A DNA stretch of 50,565 nucleotides from Abyssibius sp040880065. GTDB lineage: Bacteria; Pseudomonadota; Alphaproteobacteria; Rhodobacterales; Rhodobacteraceae. Shown here piece after piece: positions 1-6,811 of this stretch (positions within the stretch are counted from its first letter, which is position 1; each line of letters opens with the position of its first letter). Location: the NCBI GenBank assembly GCA_040880065.1, contig JBBDJE010000006.1, forward strand, positions 1-50,565, in the 5' to 3' direction. A program made the translations under genes and the position numbers. Below the pieces are notes generated by a model. The model saw only the letters and a list, made by a program, of their open reading frames with translations. It searched no databases and was not told the DNA's origin.

Positions 1-125
1 GCCACGACCCCTGCGTCGGCATTCGCGCCGTGCCTGTGGGCGAGGCGATGATGGCTTGCACGCTTTTGGACCATGTATTGCTGCATCGTGGCCAGACCGG
101 CGGAAACCAGGGCTATATTGGATAA
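1..125 (+). CDS. aroC: Chorismate synthase, C-terminal fragment
   Basis: The reading frame that starts at base 3 and stops with TAA at 123-125 encodes about 40 residues beginning HDPCVGIRAVPVGEAM and ending QTGGNQGYIG. The segment R/HDPC-GIRAVP-(V/I)-EAM is the hallmark C-terminal block of chorismate synthase, which makes chorismate from EPSP in the shikimate pathway using reduced FMN. The 5' part of the gene lies outside the window. Its stop overlaps the proposed TTG start of the EamA exporter, so the two may be cotranscribed. Identification rests on a short but highly conserved block. Confidence 0.85.
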   Translation, partial: HDPCVGIRAVPVGEAMMACTLLDHVLLHRGQTGGNQGYIG

Positions 126-1014
126 GCCTGCCCCCATCGCCGCCCCCCTGCGTGGCCCCCTGCACGGCCCGTTGCTGATGGTGCTGGCCATGGCGGGCTT
201 TGCGCTTGAAGATACATTCATCAAAAAGCTGACCGTTTCGCTGCCTGTCGGCGAGGTGCTGATCCTGTTTGGCCTTGGCGGTATGCTGGTCTTTGCGCTG
301 GTTGCGCAACTGAAGGGCCAATCACTTCGCCACCCTGCGGCCACCTCTACCCCCATGTTGCTGCGCGCAGTCTGCGAGGTAACGGGGCGGCTTGGCTATA
401 CGCTGGCCATTGCGCTGACGCCGTTATCATCTGCCGCCGCAATTTTGCAGGCCACACCGCTTGTGGTTGCGGCGGGGGCGGTGGTGTTCTTTGGCGAATA
501 TGTCGGCCCGCGCCGCTGGCTGGCCATTGGCTTTGGCTTTCTTGGCGTGCTGCTTATCCTGCGCCCGGGGCTTGATGGCTTCACCCCCGCCTCGCTGTTT
601 GCGGTGATCGGCACGCTGGGTTTTGCCGGGCGCGATCTGGCAACGCGCGCAGCGCCTGTATCAATGTCCAACGCCCTGCTGGGTGTTTACGGCTTTCTGA
701 TGCTGGTCATCGCGGGCGCGCTGGCGCTGGCCTATAGCGGCGGCGCGGCGTGGCCAAATGCCGGTCAATGGGCCTATCTGGGGCTGGCCGTGGGTTTTGG
801 GGTGCTGGCCTATAATGCGCTGACAGGGGCCATGCGCAGCGGCGATATCGCGCTGGTTGCGCCCTTTCGCTACACGCGGCTGATTTTTGCCATGGTCATC
901 GGCATTACCGTGTTTGCCGAACGCCCCGATACGCTCACCCTGTTGGGCAGCGCCATTATCGTGGCGAGCGGGCTATATACGCTGTTTCGCAGCCACAAGC
1001 GCGCTAGCGGCTGA
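118..1014 (+). CDS. DMT superfamily (EamA) membrane transporter
   Basis: The product is an integral membrane protein of about 298 residues. It has roughly ten hydrophobic helices in two EamA-type halves, with helix-loop signatures such as LQATPLVVAAGAVVFFGE in the first half and GDIALVAPFRYTRLIFA in the second. That is the drug/metabolite transporter fold, which usually exports small metabolites; the substrate cannot be read from sequence. An ATG at 73 exists, but it lies inside aroC and has no good ribosome site. The TTG at 118 has AGGG five bases upstream and overlaps the aroC stop, so I prefer it; an ATG at 178 is also possible. The gene ends 11 bases inside the convergent methyltransferase gene. 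Confidence 0.85.
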   Translation: MDKPAPIAAPLRGPLHGPLLMVLAMAGFALEDTFIKKLTVSLPVGEVLILFGLGGMLVFALVAQLKGQSLRHPAATSTPMLLRAVCEVTGRLGYTLAIALTPLSSAAAILQATPLVVAAGAVVFFGEYVGPRRWLAIGFGFLGVLLILRPGLDGFTPASLFAVIGTLGFAGRDLATRAAPVSMSNALLGVYGFLMLVIAGALALAYSGGAAWPNAGQWAYLGLAVGFGVLAYNALTGAMRSGDIALVAPFRYTRLIFAMVIGITVFAERPDTLTLLGSAIIVASGLYTLFRSHKRASG

Positions 1015-2227
1015 ACTGCGCTGCAAGCTCGACATGGCCGCTCCAGCGGAACTGGTCGACCACCTGCACCCAATCTAGGCTGAACCCCGCATCGCACAAG
1101 GTTTTTGCATCGCGCGCAAATGTGACGGGGCTGCACGACACGGCTGCAACGCGCGCAATGGCTGAGAGTGCAAGCTCGGCCATTTGCGCAGCCGCGCCCG
1201 CGCGCGGCGGATCAATCACCACGGCGTCGTAAGTCTTGACCTCGGCAGGCAGCAGAGGGCGGCGGAACAAGTCGCGCGCCACAGCTTCAACGCGGTGCAG
1301 GCCCTTGGCCTCGCGCCAGCCACGGTCGAGCGCGGCCACCATGGCCGCATCGCCCTCAATCGCCAGCACCTCGGCGGTTGCCGCCAATGGCAGAGAGAAT
1401 GTGCCGCAACCCGCAAACAGGTCGACTACGCGTTTGGCGGGGCCAATGGCATCGCGCACAGCCGCCAGCAACGCGGCCTCGCCTTGCGCCGTGGCCTGCA
1501 AAAACGCACCCGGCGGCGGGGCGACCAGCGCGCGGCCAAAGGGTTGCACGGGGCGGCGGCGCAGGGCGATCTGGTCTTCGCCCCATGTCAGGCGGGCAAT
1601 GTCATCGGCTTCGGCAATCGCGGCCAGCTTGGTGCGCAGGGTAATGTCGAGCGGTTTGCCCCCGCTGACCGCAATATCCAAACCTTCGCAGGAGTCCATG
1701 ACAGTGAGGCGCAGCACGCCGTTGCGGCTGCCGCCTGTGCGGGTAATGGCTGCCAGCGTCGGGCGTGCGGCCATCAGTGCGGGGCGCAGAATGTGGCATT
1801 CCACCAGGTCGACCAGCACCTCGCTGCCGCCCTCGAAAAAGCCGATCTGTTCGGTCTTGCGTGTGCGCCGCGCGCTAAATGTGGCGCGCCTTCGGCTATG
1901 GTCGGGCGAGGTTTGCACCGCGCGAAATTCAGCCTCCAGCCCCTGCGCTGTAAGCGCGCGCTGCACCACATCCTGCTTCCAGTCGGCCAGAAACGCATCG
2001 CTTGCATGTTGCAGGCTGCACCCGCCGCAGCGCGTGAAATGCACACAAGGCGCGGCAACACGTGCTGGCGCGGGCGTCTGAACCTGCACATCCAGCAGGC
2101 GCGTAGCTTCCAGCCTGCCCGAAACCACCTCGCCGGGTAGGGTGAAGGGGGCGTAAACGGCGCCTTGAGGCGTGGTGGCAATGCCATCGCCTTCATGGCC
2201 AAGCCGGTCGATTGTGTAAATATCCAT
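1004..2227 (-). CDS. TrmA/RumA-family RNA (uracil-5-)-methyltransferase
   Basis: The product is about 407 residues. An N-terminal TRAM-like segment is followed by an iron-sulfur cysteine cluster near residues 65-85 (CVHFTRCGGCSLQH, with a further Cys at CHIL). A Rossmann SAM-binding domain follows (VVDLFAGCGTFSLPLA), then IDPPRAGA and SCSPVTFARD, the last carrying the catalytic cysteine. These are the features of m5U methyltransferases of the TrmA/RumA/RlmD group, which methylate a uridine of rRNA or tRNA. The exact target (for example U1939 or U747 of 23S rRNA) cannot be assigned. The start MDIYTIDRLG fits the family N-terminus better than an ATG nine codons upstream. It is convergent with the EamA gene and divergent from the VOC gene. 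Confidence 0.9.
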   Translation of the reverse strand: MDIYTIDRLGHEGDGIATTPQGAVYAPFTLPGEVVSGRLEATRLLDVQVQTPAPARVAAPCVHFTRCGGCSLQHASDAFLADWKQDVVQRALTAQGLEAEFRAVQTSPDHSRRRATFSARRTRKTEQIGFFEGGSEVLVDLVECHILRPALMAARPTLAAITRTGGSRNGVLRLTVMDSCEGLDIAVSGGKPLDITLRTKLAAIAEADDIARLTWGEDQIALRRRPVQPFGRALVAPPPGAFLQATAQGEAALLAAVRDAIGPAKRVVDLFAGCGTFSLPLAATAEVLAIEGDAAMVAALDRGWREAKGLHRVEAVARDLFRRPLLPAEVKTYDAVVIDPPRAGAAAQMAELALSAIARVAAVSCSPVTFARDAKTLCDAGFSLDWVQVVDQFRWSGHVELAAQFSR

Positions 2228-2350
2228 GCCGCCTGATAGCGCGCCACCCCGCAACTGACCAGCATGATTCGAAATTGATCGTTTCCGAATTGCCCCCTAC
2301 CAATTCAAAGCAGGTCAAATACATTCAACCCGGAAACAATGAGGCATTTC

Positions 2351-2839
2351 ATGACACCCAAAACACCCATTGCCGCGGGCACACGCATTGGCCATGTGCA
2401 TCTGAAAGTGGCCGATCTGGAGCGCGCGCTTGGCTTTTACTGCGGCGTGCTGGGCTTTGAGCTTGTGCAGCGCTATGGCACTGGCGCGGCCTTTATTTCG
2501 GCGGGCGGCTATCATCACCATATCGGGCTGAACACATGGGAAAGCCTTGGCGGCACACCGCCCCCGCCGGGCCATACCGGCCTTTACCATACAGCGATTC
2601 TCTATCCCACGCGCGGCGATCTGGCCAATGCGTTCAAACGCGTGCTGGACGCGGGCCTGTCGCTTTCCGGTGCCGCCGATCATGGCGTGTCCGAAGCGCT
2701 GTATCTGGATGACCCGGATGGTAACGGGGTTGAGCTTTATTGGGACCGGCCGCAAAGCGAATGGCCACGCGATGCGACTGGCGCGCTCAAAATGTCGAAC
2801 ACGCGCATTGATCTTGAGGCGCTTTTGGCGCTTGCCTAG
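2351..2839 (+). CDS. VOC-fold (glyoxalase/extradiol dioxygenase-like) protein
   Basis: The product is 162 residues with one vicinal-oxygen-chelate module. It opens with GHVHLKVADLERALGFY, has a middle histidine in GLYHTAILYPTRGDL, and ends in DPDGNGVELYWDRP. These give the His-His-Glu metal triad expected for glyoxalases and ring-cleavage dioxygenases. It resembles the half-length CatE-like proteins often annotated as catechol-2,3-dioxygenase, but the substrate is unknown. A GAGG six bases before the ATG at 2351 supports this start over the ATG at 2339. It is monocistronic and sits just upstream of the cobalamin riboswitch. Confidence 0.82.
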   Translation: MTPKTPIAAGTRIGHVHLKVADLERALGFYCGVLGFELVQRYGTGAAFISAGGYHHHIGLNTWESLGGTPPPPGHTGLYHTAILYPTRGDLANAFKRVLDAGLSLSGAADHGVSEALYLDDPDGNGVELYWDRPQSEWPRDATGALKMSNTRIDLEALLALA

Positions 2840-2864
2840 TCGTTCATCGCTTGCACAAGGCGGC

Positions 2865-2970
2865 GCTACAGGGTTATCAACGGGGCATCAGACGGTGCCC
2901 CGCCCGGGGCTGAAAGCGCGTTTCGTCGGCGGCTGACCCAAACAGGGGGCCAAGGCGAAAACTGTCAGAC
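2865..2970 (+). promoter_or_regulatory. Probable cobalamin riboswitch
   Basis: This leader precedes the corrin-biosynthesis operon. It contains GGTGCCCC-GCCC-GGGGCTGAAA at 2894-2914, matching the conserved GGTGCC...GGCTGAAA hairpin region of cobalamin riboswitches. A second helix-and-GGCTGA element follows near 2917-2936. At 2950-2967, GCCAAGGCGAAAACTGTC resembles the 3' GCCAGGAGACCTGCC segment. The canonical AGGGAA and CCCCCGCAACTG boxes are not intact, so it may be a compact or variant class. An intrinsic terminator follows immediately, as expected for transcriptional control. The assignment depends on these partial matches plus genomic context. Confidence 0.6.
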
Positions 2971-2998
2971 GGGGCCTTTGCGGCCCCTGCTTTTCTTT
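2971..2998 (+). terminator. Intrinsic terminator of the riboswitch leader
   Basis: GGGGCC at 2971-2976 and GGCCCC at 2982-2987 form a perfect 6-bp G+C stem with the loop TTTGC. It is followed by TGCTTTTCTTT. The hairpin sits between the riboswitch-like leader and the first gene of the B12 operon at 3030, so it is the likely expression platform rather than the end of the VOC transcript alone. Confidence 0.7.
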
Positions 2999-3029
2999 CG
3001 GGCGCCACCAGCCATGAAAGGAACGATCA

Positions 3030-3197
3030 ATGAATAAACTCGCCATCCTGCTCAGTCTTGTTGCAACCTCAGCCGCCGCCCATTCGGGCCATGGCAGCCT
3101 TTTGGGCCATGATACCGAGCACGCGCTCAGCATCGGGCTTGTTGCGGTCGTCATCGTTGCGGCTGTGATCATCATTCGCCGCTACGGTCGCCGCTGA
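3030..3197 (+). CDS. Small exported His-rich protein heading the B12 operon (DUF6732-like)
   Basis: This 55-residue reading frame begins ATGAATAAACTC, with AAAGGAA a few bases upstream. Its TGA overlaps the cbiX ATG (TGATG), so the two are translationally coupled. The first 17 residues (MNKLAILLSLVATSAAA) look like a signal peptide. The mature N-terminus, HSGHGSLLGHDTEH, carries four histidines. A single hydrophobic helix (about residues 33-49) and a short basic RRYGRR tail follow. The layout recalls small Rhodobacterales proteins of the DUF6732 kind. Position under a cobalamin riboswitch and next to a cobalt chelatase suggests a role in cobalt handling at the membrane; that is inference. Confidence 0.75.
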   Translation: MNKLAILLSLVATSAAAHSGHGSLLGHDTEHALSIGLVAVVIVAAVIIIRRYGRR

Positions 3198-4294
3198 TGG
3201 CGAGGTTTGGTGTCATGGTTTGCGGGCACGGGTCGCGCTCGCAGGCGGCAGTTGATGAATTCAAGGTGCTCGCCGACCGGCTCGCCCCGCATTTTCCCGA
3301 CTGGCCGGTTGATTACGGCTATCTGGAATTTGCCAACCCGGTCATGCGCGACGGGCTTGATGCGCTGCGCGCCAAGGGGTGCGACCATATCCTTGCTGTG
3401 CCGGGCATGTTGTTTGCCGCCATGCATGCCAAAAACGACATTCCAACCGTGCTGAACACCTATGCCGCCAAGCACGATGTCAAAATTTCCTATGGCCGCG
3501 AATTGGGGGTCGACCCGAAGATGATTTCCGCCGCCGCCGCGCGCGTGACCGAGGCGATTGAAGCGGCAGATGCAAAAAAACCCGTGGCGCGGGAAGACAC
3601 CTGCCTTGTGGTCATCGGGCGCGGAGCCTCCGACCCCGATGCCAACGCCAATGTCTCCAAAGTGGCCCGGCTGTTGCAGGAAGGCATGGGTTTTGGCTGG
3701 GTCGAGGTTGGCTATTCCGGCGTGACCTTCCCGCTGGTCGAGCCAACGCTGAACCATGCGGTGAAGCTCGGCTATAAACGCATTGTCGTGTTTCCGTATT
3801 TCCTGTTCACCGGTGTGCTGATTGACCGGATCTATGGTTTTACCGACGAGGCTGCCGCCGCCAACCCCGATATCGAGATCATCAAAGCCCCGTATTTGAA
3901 CGACCATCCGAAGGTGATTGAAACCTTTGCCGAGCGTGTGCGTGAAATTCTGGATGGCGAAAACCTGATGAACTGTGCGATGTGTAAATATCGCGCGCAG
4001 GTTCTGGGGTTTGAAGCCGAGGTGGGCATGGTGCAGGAAAGCCACCACCACCATGTGGAAGGGCAAGGCGCATCTGCCCCCGGCGCGACGGTGGAAAACT
4101 GCGCGTTATGCGACACCTTCTGCACGGGGGCCTGCCGACTGGACATGGACCATCACCACCATCATGATCATAACCATGGGCATAGCCACGAGCATGGGCA
4201 TGACCACCACCATGATCACGACCATGTGCACCCGCCCTACCCGCAGGCCAAGCATCCGCATGGGCCGGAAAGCGTGCGCAAGCGTTTGAAATGA
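3197..4294 (+). CDS. cbiX: Sirohydrochlorin cobaltochelatase, long CbiX form with Cys motif and His-rich tail
   Basis: The product is 365 residues. The N-half chelatase domain has CGHGSRSQAAVDEF (His near residue 11) and the C-half repeat has IGRGASDPDANANV. This is the two-domain CbiX layout that inserts Co2+ into sirohydrochlorin, the first committed step of the early-cobalt B12 pathway. A MNCAMC motif at about residue 258 matches the MxCxxC iron-sulfur motif described for long CbiX proteins. A second cluster, NCALCDTFCTGAC, follows at about 302-313. Residues 316-344 are almost all His and Asp, a probable metal store. The start overlaps the upstream small gene and the stop overlaps cobH by ATGA. 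Confidence 0.92.
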   Translation: MARFGVMVCGHGSRSQAAVDEFKVLADRLAPHFPDWPVDYGYLEFANPVMRDGLDALRAKGCDHILAVPGMLFAAMHAKNDIPTVLNTYAAKHDVKISYGRELGVDPKMISAAAARVTEAIEAADAKKPVAREDTCLVVIGRGASDPDANANVSKVARLLQEGMGFGWVEVGYSGVTFPLVEPTLNHAVKLGYKRIVVFPYFLFTGVLIDRIYGFTDEAAAANPDIEIIKAPYLNDHPKVIETFAERVREILDGENLMNCAMCKYRAQVLGFEAEVGMVQESHHHHVEGQGASAPGATVENCALCDTFCTGACRLDMDHHHHHDHNHGHSHEHGHDHHHDHDHVHPPYPQAKHPHGPESVRKRLK

Positions 4295-4917
4295 TGGACT
4301 ATATCCGCGACCCCGCCGCAATTTATGCCGCCAGTTTTGCAACTGTCCGGGCCGAGGCTGATCTGTCCTGCCTGCCCGTCGGGCTGGGCGATGTAGCCGT
4401 GCGCCTCATCCATGCCTGCGGCATGACCGACCTGCCCGCCGATCTGCGCGCCAGCACTGATCTGGCAGTAGCGGGCCATGCGGCCATGCGCGCGGGTGCG
4501 CCGATATTGTGTGATTGTGAAATGGTTGCCAGCGGCATTATCCGCCGCAATTTGCAGGGCTCCGAGGTGTTCTGCACACTCAACGACCCCGAAACCCCCA
4601 TCCTTGCCGCGCATCTGTCAACCACGCGCAGCGCTGCGGCAGTCGAGCTTTGGCAAGACCGGCTTGACGGCGCGATCGTCGTTATCGGCAATGCCCCGAC
4701 CACGCTGTTTCATTTGCTTGAGCGGCTCGATGATGGCTGGCCGAAGCCTGCCGCCATTCTGGGCTTTCCCGTTGGCTTTGTGGGGGCTGCCGAAAGCAAG
4801 GCGGAACTGGCCGCAAACGCGCGCGGCGTGCCCTTCATAACGCTTCTGGGGCGGCGTGGCGGCTCGGCCATGGCCGCTGCCGCGCTCAACGCGCTGGCAA
4901 TAGGGGCGAAATCTTGA
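4291..4917 (+). CDS. cobH: Precorrin-8X / cobalt-precorrin-8 methylmutase
   Basis: This 208-residue enzyme moves the methyl group from C11 to C12 of the corrin ring, giving (cobalt-)hydrogenobyrinate. Family features are DPAAIYAASFATVRAEADL at the N-terminus, the conserved histidine in RLIHACGMTDL, DLAVAGHAAMRAGAPILCDCEMVASGI and the substrate-binding GFPVGFVGAAESK. Length is normal for CobH/CbiC. Its ATG overlaps the cbiX stop (ATGA) and its stop overlaps the TTG start of cobL. In an early-cobalt context the name cbiC is equally suitable. Confidence 0.94.
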   Translation: MMDYIRDPAAIYAASFATVRAEADLSCLPVGLGDVAVRLIHACGMTDLPADLRASTDLAVAGHAAMRAGAPILCDCEMVASGIIRRNLQGSEVFCTLNDPETPILAAHLSTTRSAAAVELWQDRLDGAIVVIGNAPTTLFHLLERLDDGWPKPAAILGFPVGFVGAAESKAELAANARGVPFITLLGRRGGSAMAAAALNALAIGAKS

Positions 4918-6113
4918 CCCCGTGGCTGCATATCGTTGGCATTGGCGAAGACGGGCTGTCTGGCCTTACGCCAGCGGCGCGCGCGGTTGTGGATGCGGCC
5001 GAGGTCATTGTCGGTGGCGACCGGCACCATAGCCTGACGCCCGACAATGCCGCCGAACGCATCGCATGGCCTTCGCCGTTCAATGCGCTCATCGACCAGC
5101 TTCTCGCGCTCAAATCCCGCCGCGTGGTCATTCTCGTCACCGGCGATCCGCTCTGGTTTTCGGTCGGGGCGCGCATTGGCCGTGCCATTGCGCCCGCCGA
5201 AATTGTGTATTATCCGCAAGTCTCCGCCTTCCAGCTTGCCGCCGCGCGCATGGGCTGGTCGATGGCCGACCTTGAAACCCTTACCGTGCATGGCCGCCCT
5301 GTGGCGCAGATGATCGCCTTCATCCAGCCCGATGCCCGCCTGCTGATCCTGACCACAGGTGCCGAAACGCCGGGGCAGATTGCCGAATTTCTGGCCGCGC
5401 GCGGCTATGGTGCCAGCCGTATGACCGTGCTGGCCGCCATGGGTGGTGCGGATGAGGCGCGCTTTGAAGGCACGGCGCAAGGCTGGTGCCACAGCGTGCC
5501 CGCCTTCAATACGCTGGCGGTCGAATGCATCGCCGCACCCAATGCAGCACTTATGCCCCGCGTGCCGGGCCTGGCCGATGAGCTGTTCCGCTCTGATGGC
5601 ACGATGACCAAGCGCGAGCTGCGCGCCGTGACCCTTGCCAAGCTCATGCCGATGCGCGGCGCGCTGTTATGGGATATCGGCTGCGGGTCGGGGTCTGTTG
5701 CCATCGAATGGATGCGCGCCGCCCGCTATGCCCGCGCCGTCGGCATAGAGCCACGCGCCGACAGGCGTGCAATGGCTGCTGAAAACGCGCAGGCTTTGGG
5801 CGCGCCCGGTTTGCAACTGATCGAAGGTGAAGCGCCCGACGCGTTGGGCGCGTTGCCCGCACCCGATGCTGTGTTCATCGGCGGGGGGCTGTCGCCTGAA
5901 GTATTCCTAGCCGCATGGGCCGCGCTGCGCCCGCTGGGCCGCTTGGTGGTCAACGCGGTCACGCTTGAATCTGAACGCCAGTTGCTCGACCTGTTCAAGG
6001 CGCATGGCGGCGAGCTGGTGCGCATTTCGGTGGACCGCGCCACCCCGCTTGGCGGGCTGACCGGTATGAAACCACAAATGCCCGTCACCCAGTGGAGCCT
6101 GATCAAGCGATGA
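4914..6113 (+). CDS. cobL: Precorrin-6Y C5,15-methyltransferase (decarboxylating), CbiE-CbiT fusion
   Basis: The product is 399 residues in two domains. Residues 1-205 are a tetrapyrrole methylase (CbiE; IVGIGEDGLSGLTPAAR, ILVTGDPLWFSVG) for C5 methylation. Residues 225-399 are a class I SAM methyltransferase (CbiT; LLWDIGCGSGSVAIEWMRA near 252) for C15 methylation and decarboxylation. The start is a TTG whose last two bases are also the first two of the cobH stop (TTGA), a coupling that most other junctions of this operon make with ATGA. No upstream ATG in frame is plausible. The stop overlaps the cobI start. Confidence 0.94.
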   Translation: MTPWLHIVGIGEDGLSGLTPAARAVVDAAEVIVGGDRHHSLTPDNAAERIAWPSPFNALIDQLLALKSRRVVILVTGDPLWFSVGARIGRAIAPAEIVYYPQVSAFQLAAARMGWSMADLETLTVHGRPVAQMIAFIQPDARLLILTTGAETPGQIAEFLAARGYGASRMTVLAAMGGADEARFEGTAQGWCHSVPAFNTLAVECIAAPNAALMPRVPGLADELFRSDGTMTKRELRAVTLAKLMPMRGALLWDIGCGSGSVAIEWMRAARYARAVGIEPRADRRAMAAENAQALGAPGLQLIEGEAPDALGALPAPDAVFIGGGLSPEVFLAAWAALRPLGRLVVNAVTLESERQLLDLFKAHGGELVRISVDRATPLGGLTGMKPQMPVTQWSLIKR

Positions 6114-6811
6114 GCGGCAAGCTATATGGTGTTGGCCTTGGCCCCGGTGACCCGGAGCTGATGACCCTGCGCGCCGCCAAACTGGTGGCGCGCGCGCGCG
6201 TGCTCGCCTTCCCTACGCTGGAGGGCGGGACGAGCTTTGCACGCGCCATTGCCGCCGCACATATCGCCCCCGGCGCTGTCGAAATCGCCATCAATGTGCC
6301 GATGAGCGTCGCGCGCGCCCCCGCCCAAGCGGCCTATGACATTGGCGCTGCCAAAATTGCCGAAGCGCTGGAGGCGGGCGAGGATGTTGTGTGTCTGTGT
6401 GAGGGGGATCCGTTCTTTTACGGCTCGTTCATGTATCTGTTCGCGCGGCTATCAAGGCGGTTCGAGGTCGAGGTGGTGCCCGGCGTTACCTCTGTCACCG
6501 CCGGGGCAGCGCGGGCCGGTTGCCCGCTCGTGGCGCGCAACGAACGCCTGACCGTGCTGCCCGGCCCGCTGCCCGCACCCGAGCTTTCGGCGCGGATTGA
6601 AGGTGCTGAATCGGTGGTCATCATGAAAGTTGGCCGCCATATGGGCAAAATTCGTGGGGTGATTGCCGCACTCGGCCTGGTTGAGCAAGCGCGCTATGTC
6701 GCCCATGCCACATTGCCAAACGAGGTTGTTTTGCCGCTGGCTGAAGCCCCCGAAAAGGCACCGTATTTCTCAATGATTCTTATCACCAAAGGGGCCGATC
6801 CATGGCTGTGA
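6110..6811 (+). CDS. cobI: Precorrin-2 / cobalt-factor II C20-methyltransferase
   Basis: This 233-residue tetrapyrrole methylase adds the methyl group at C20. It opens with the glycine-rich GVGLGPGDPELMTLRAAKLV. The CEGDPFFYGSFMYLF loop and VPGVTSVTAGAARAGCPL are characteristic of CobI/CbiL. The ATG at 6110 overlaps the cobL stop as ATGA and puts MSGKLYGVGLG at the N-terminus, so the earlier in-frame ATG at 6092 is unlikely. The next gene starts ten bases before its stop. Confidence 0.93.
   Translation: MSGKLYGVGLGPGDPELMTLRAAKLVARARVLAFPTLEGGTSFARAIAAAHIAPGAVEIAINVPMSVARAPAQAAYDIGAAKIAEALEAGEDVVCLCEGDPFFYGSFMYLFARLSRRFEVEVVPGVTSVTAGAARAGCPLVARNERLTVLPGPLPAPELSARIEGAESVVIMKVGRHMGKIRGVIAALGLVEQARYVAHATLPNEVVLPLAEAPEKAPYFSMILITKGADPWL

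Noticed and set aside
73..117. Longer N-terminus for the first EamA gene (ATG at 73)
   Set aside because: It overlaps the aroC coding sequence, lacks a ribosome site, and adds residues not typical of the family.
3182..4066. Long open frame opposite cbiX on the minus strand
   Set aside because: It is the shadow of a strongly conserved gene; His-rich and Asp-rich coding on the plus strand explains it.
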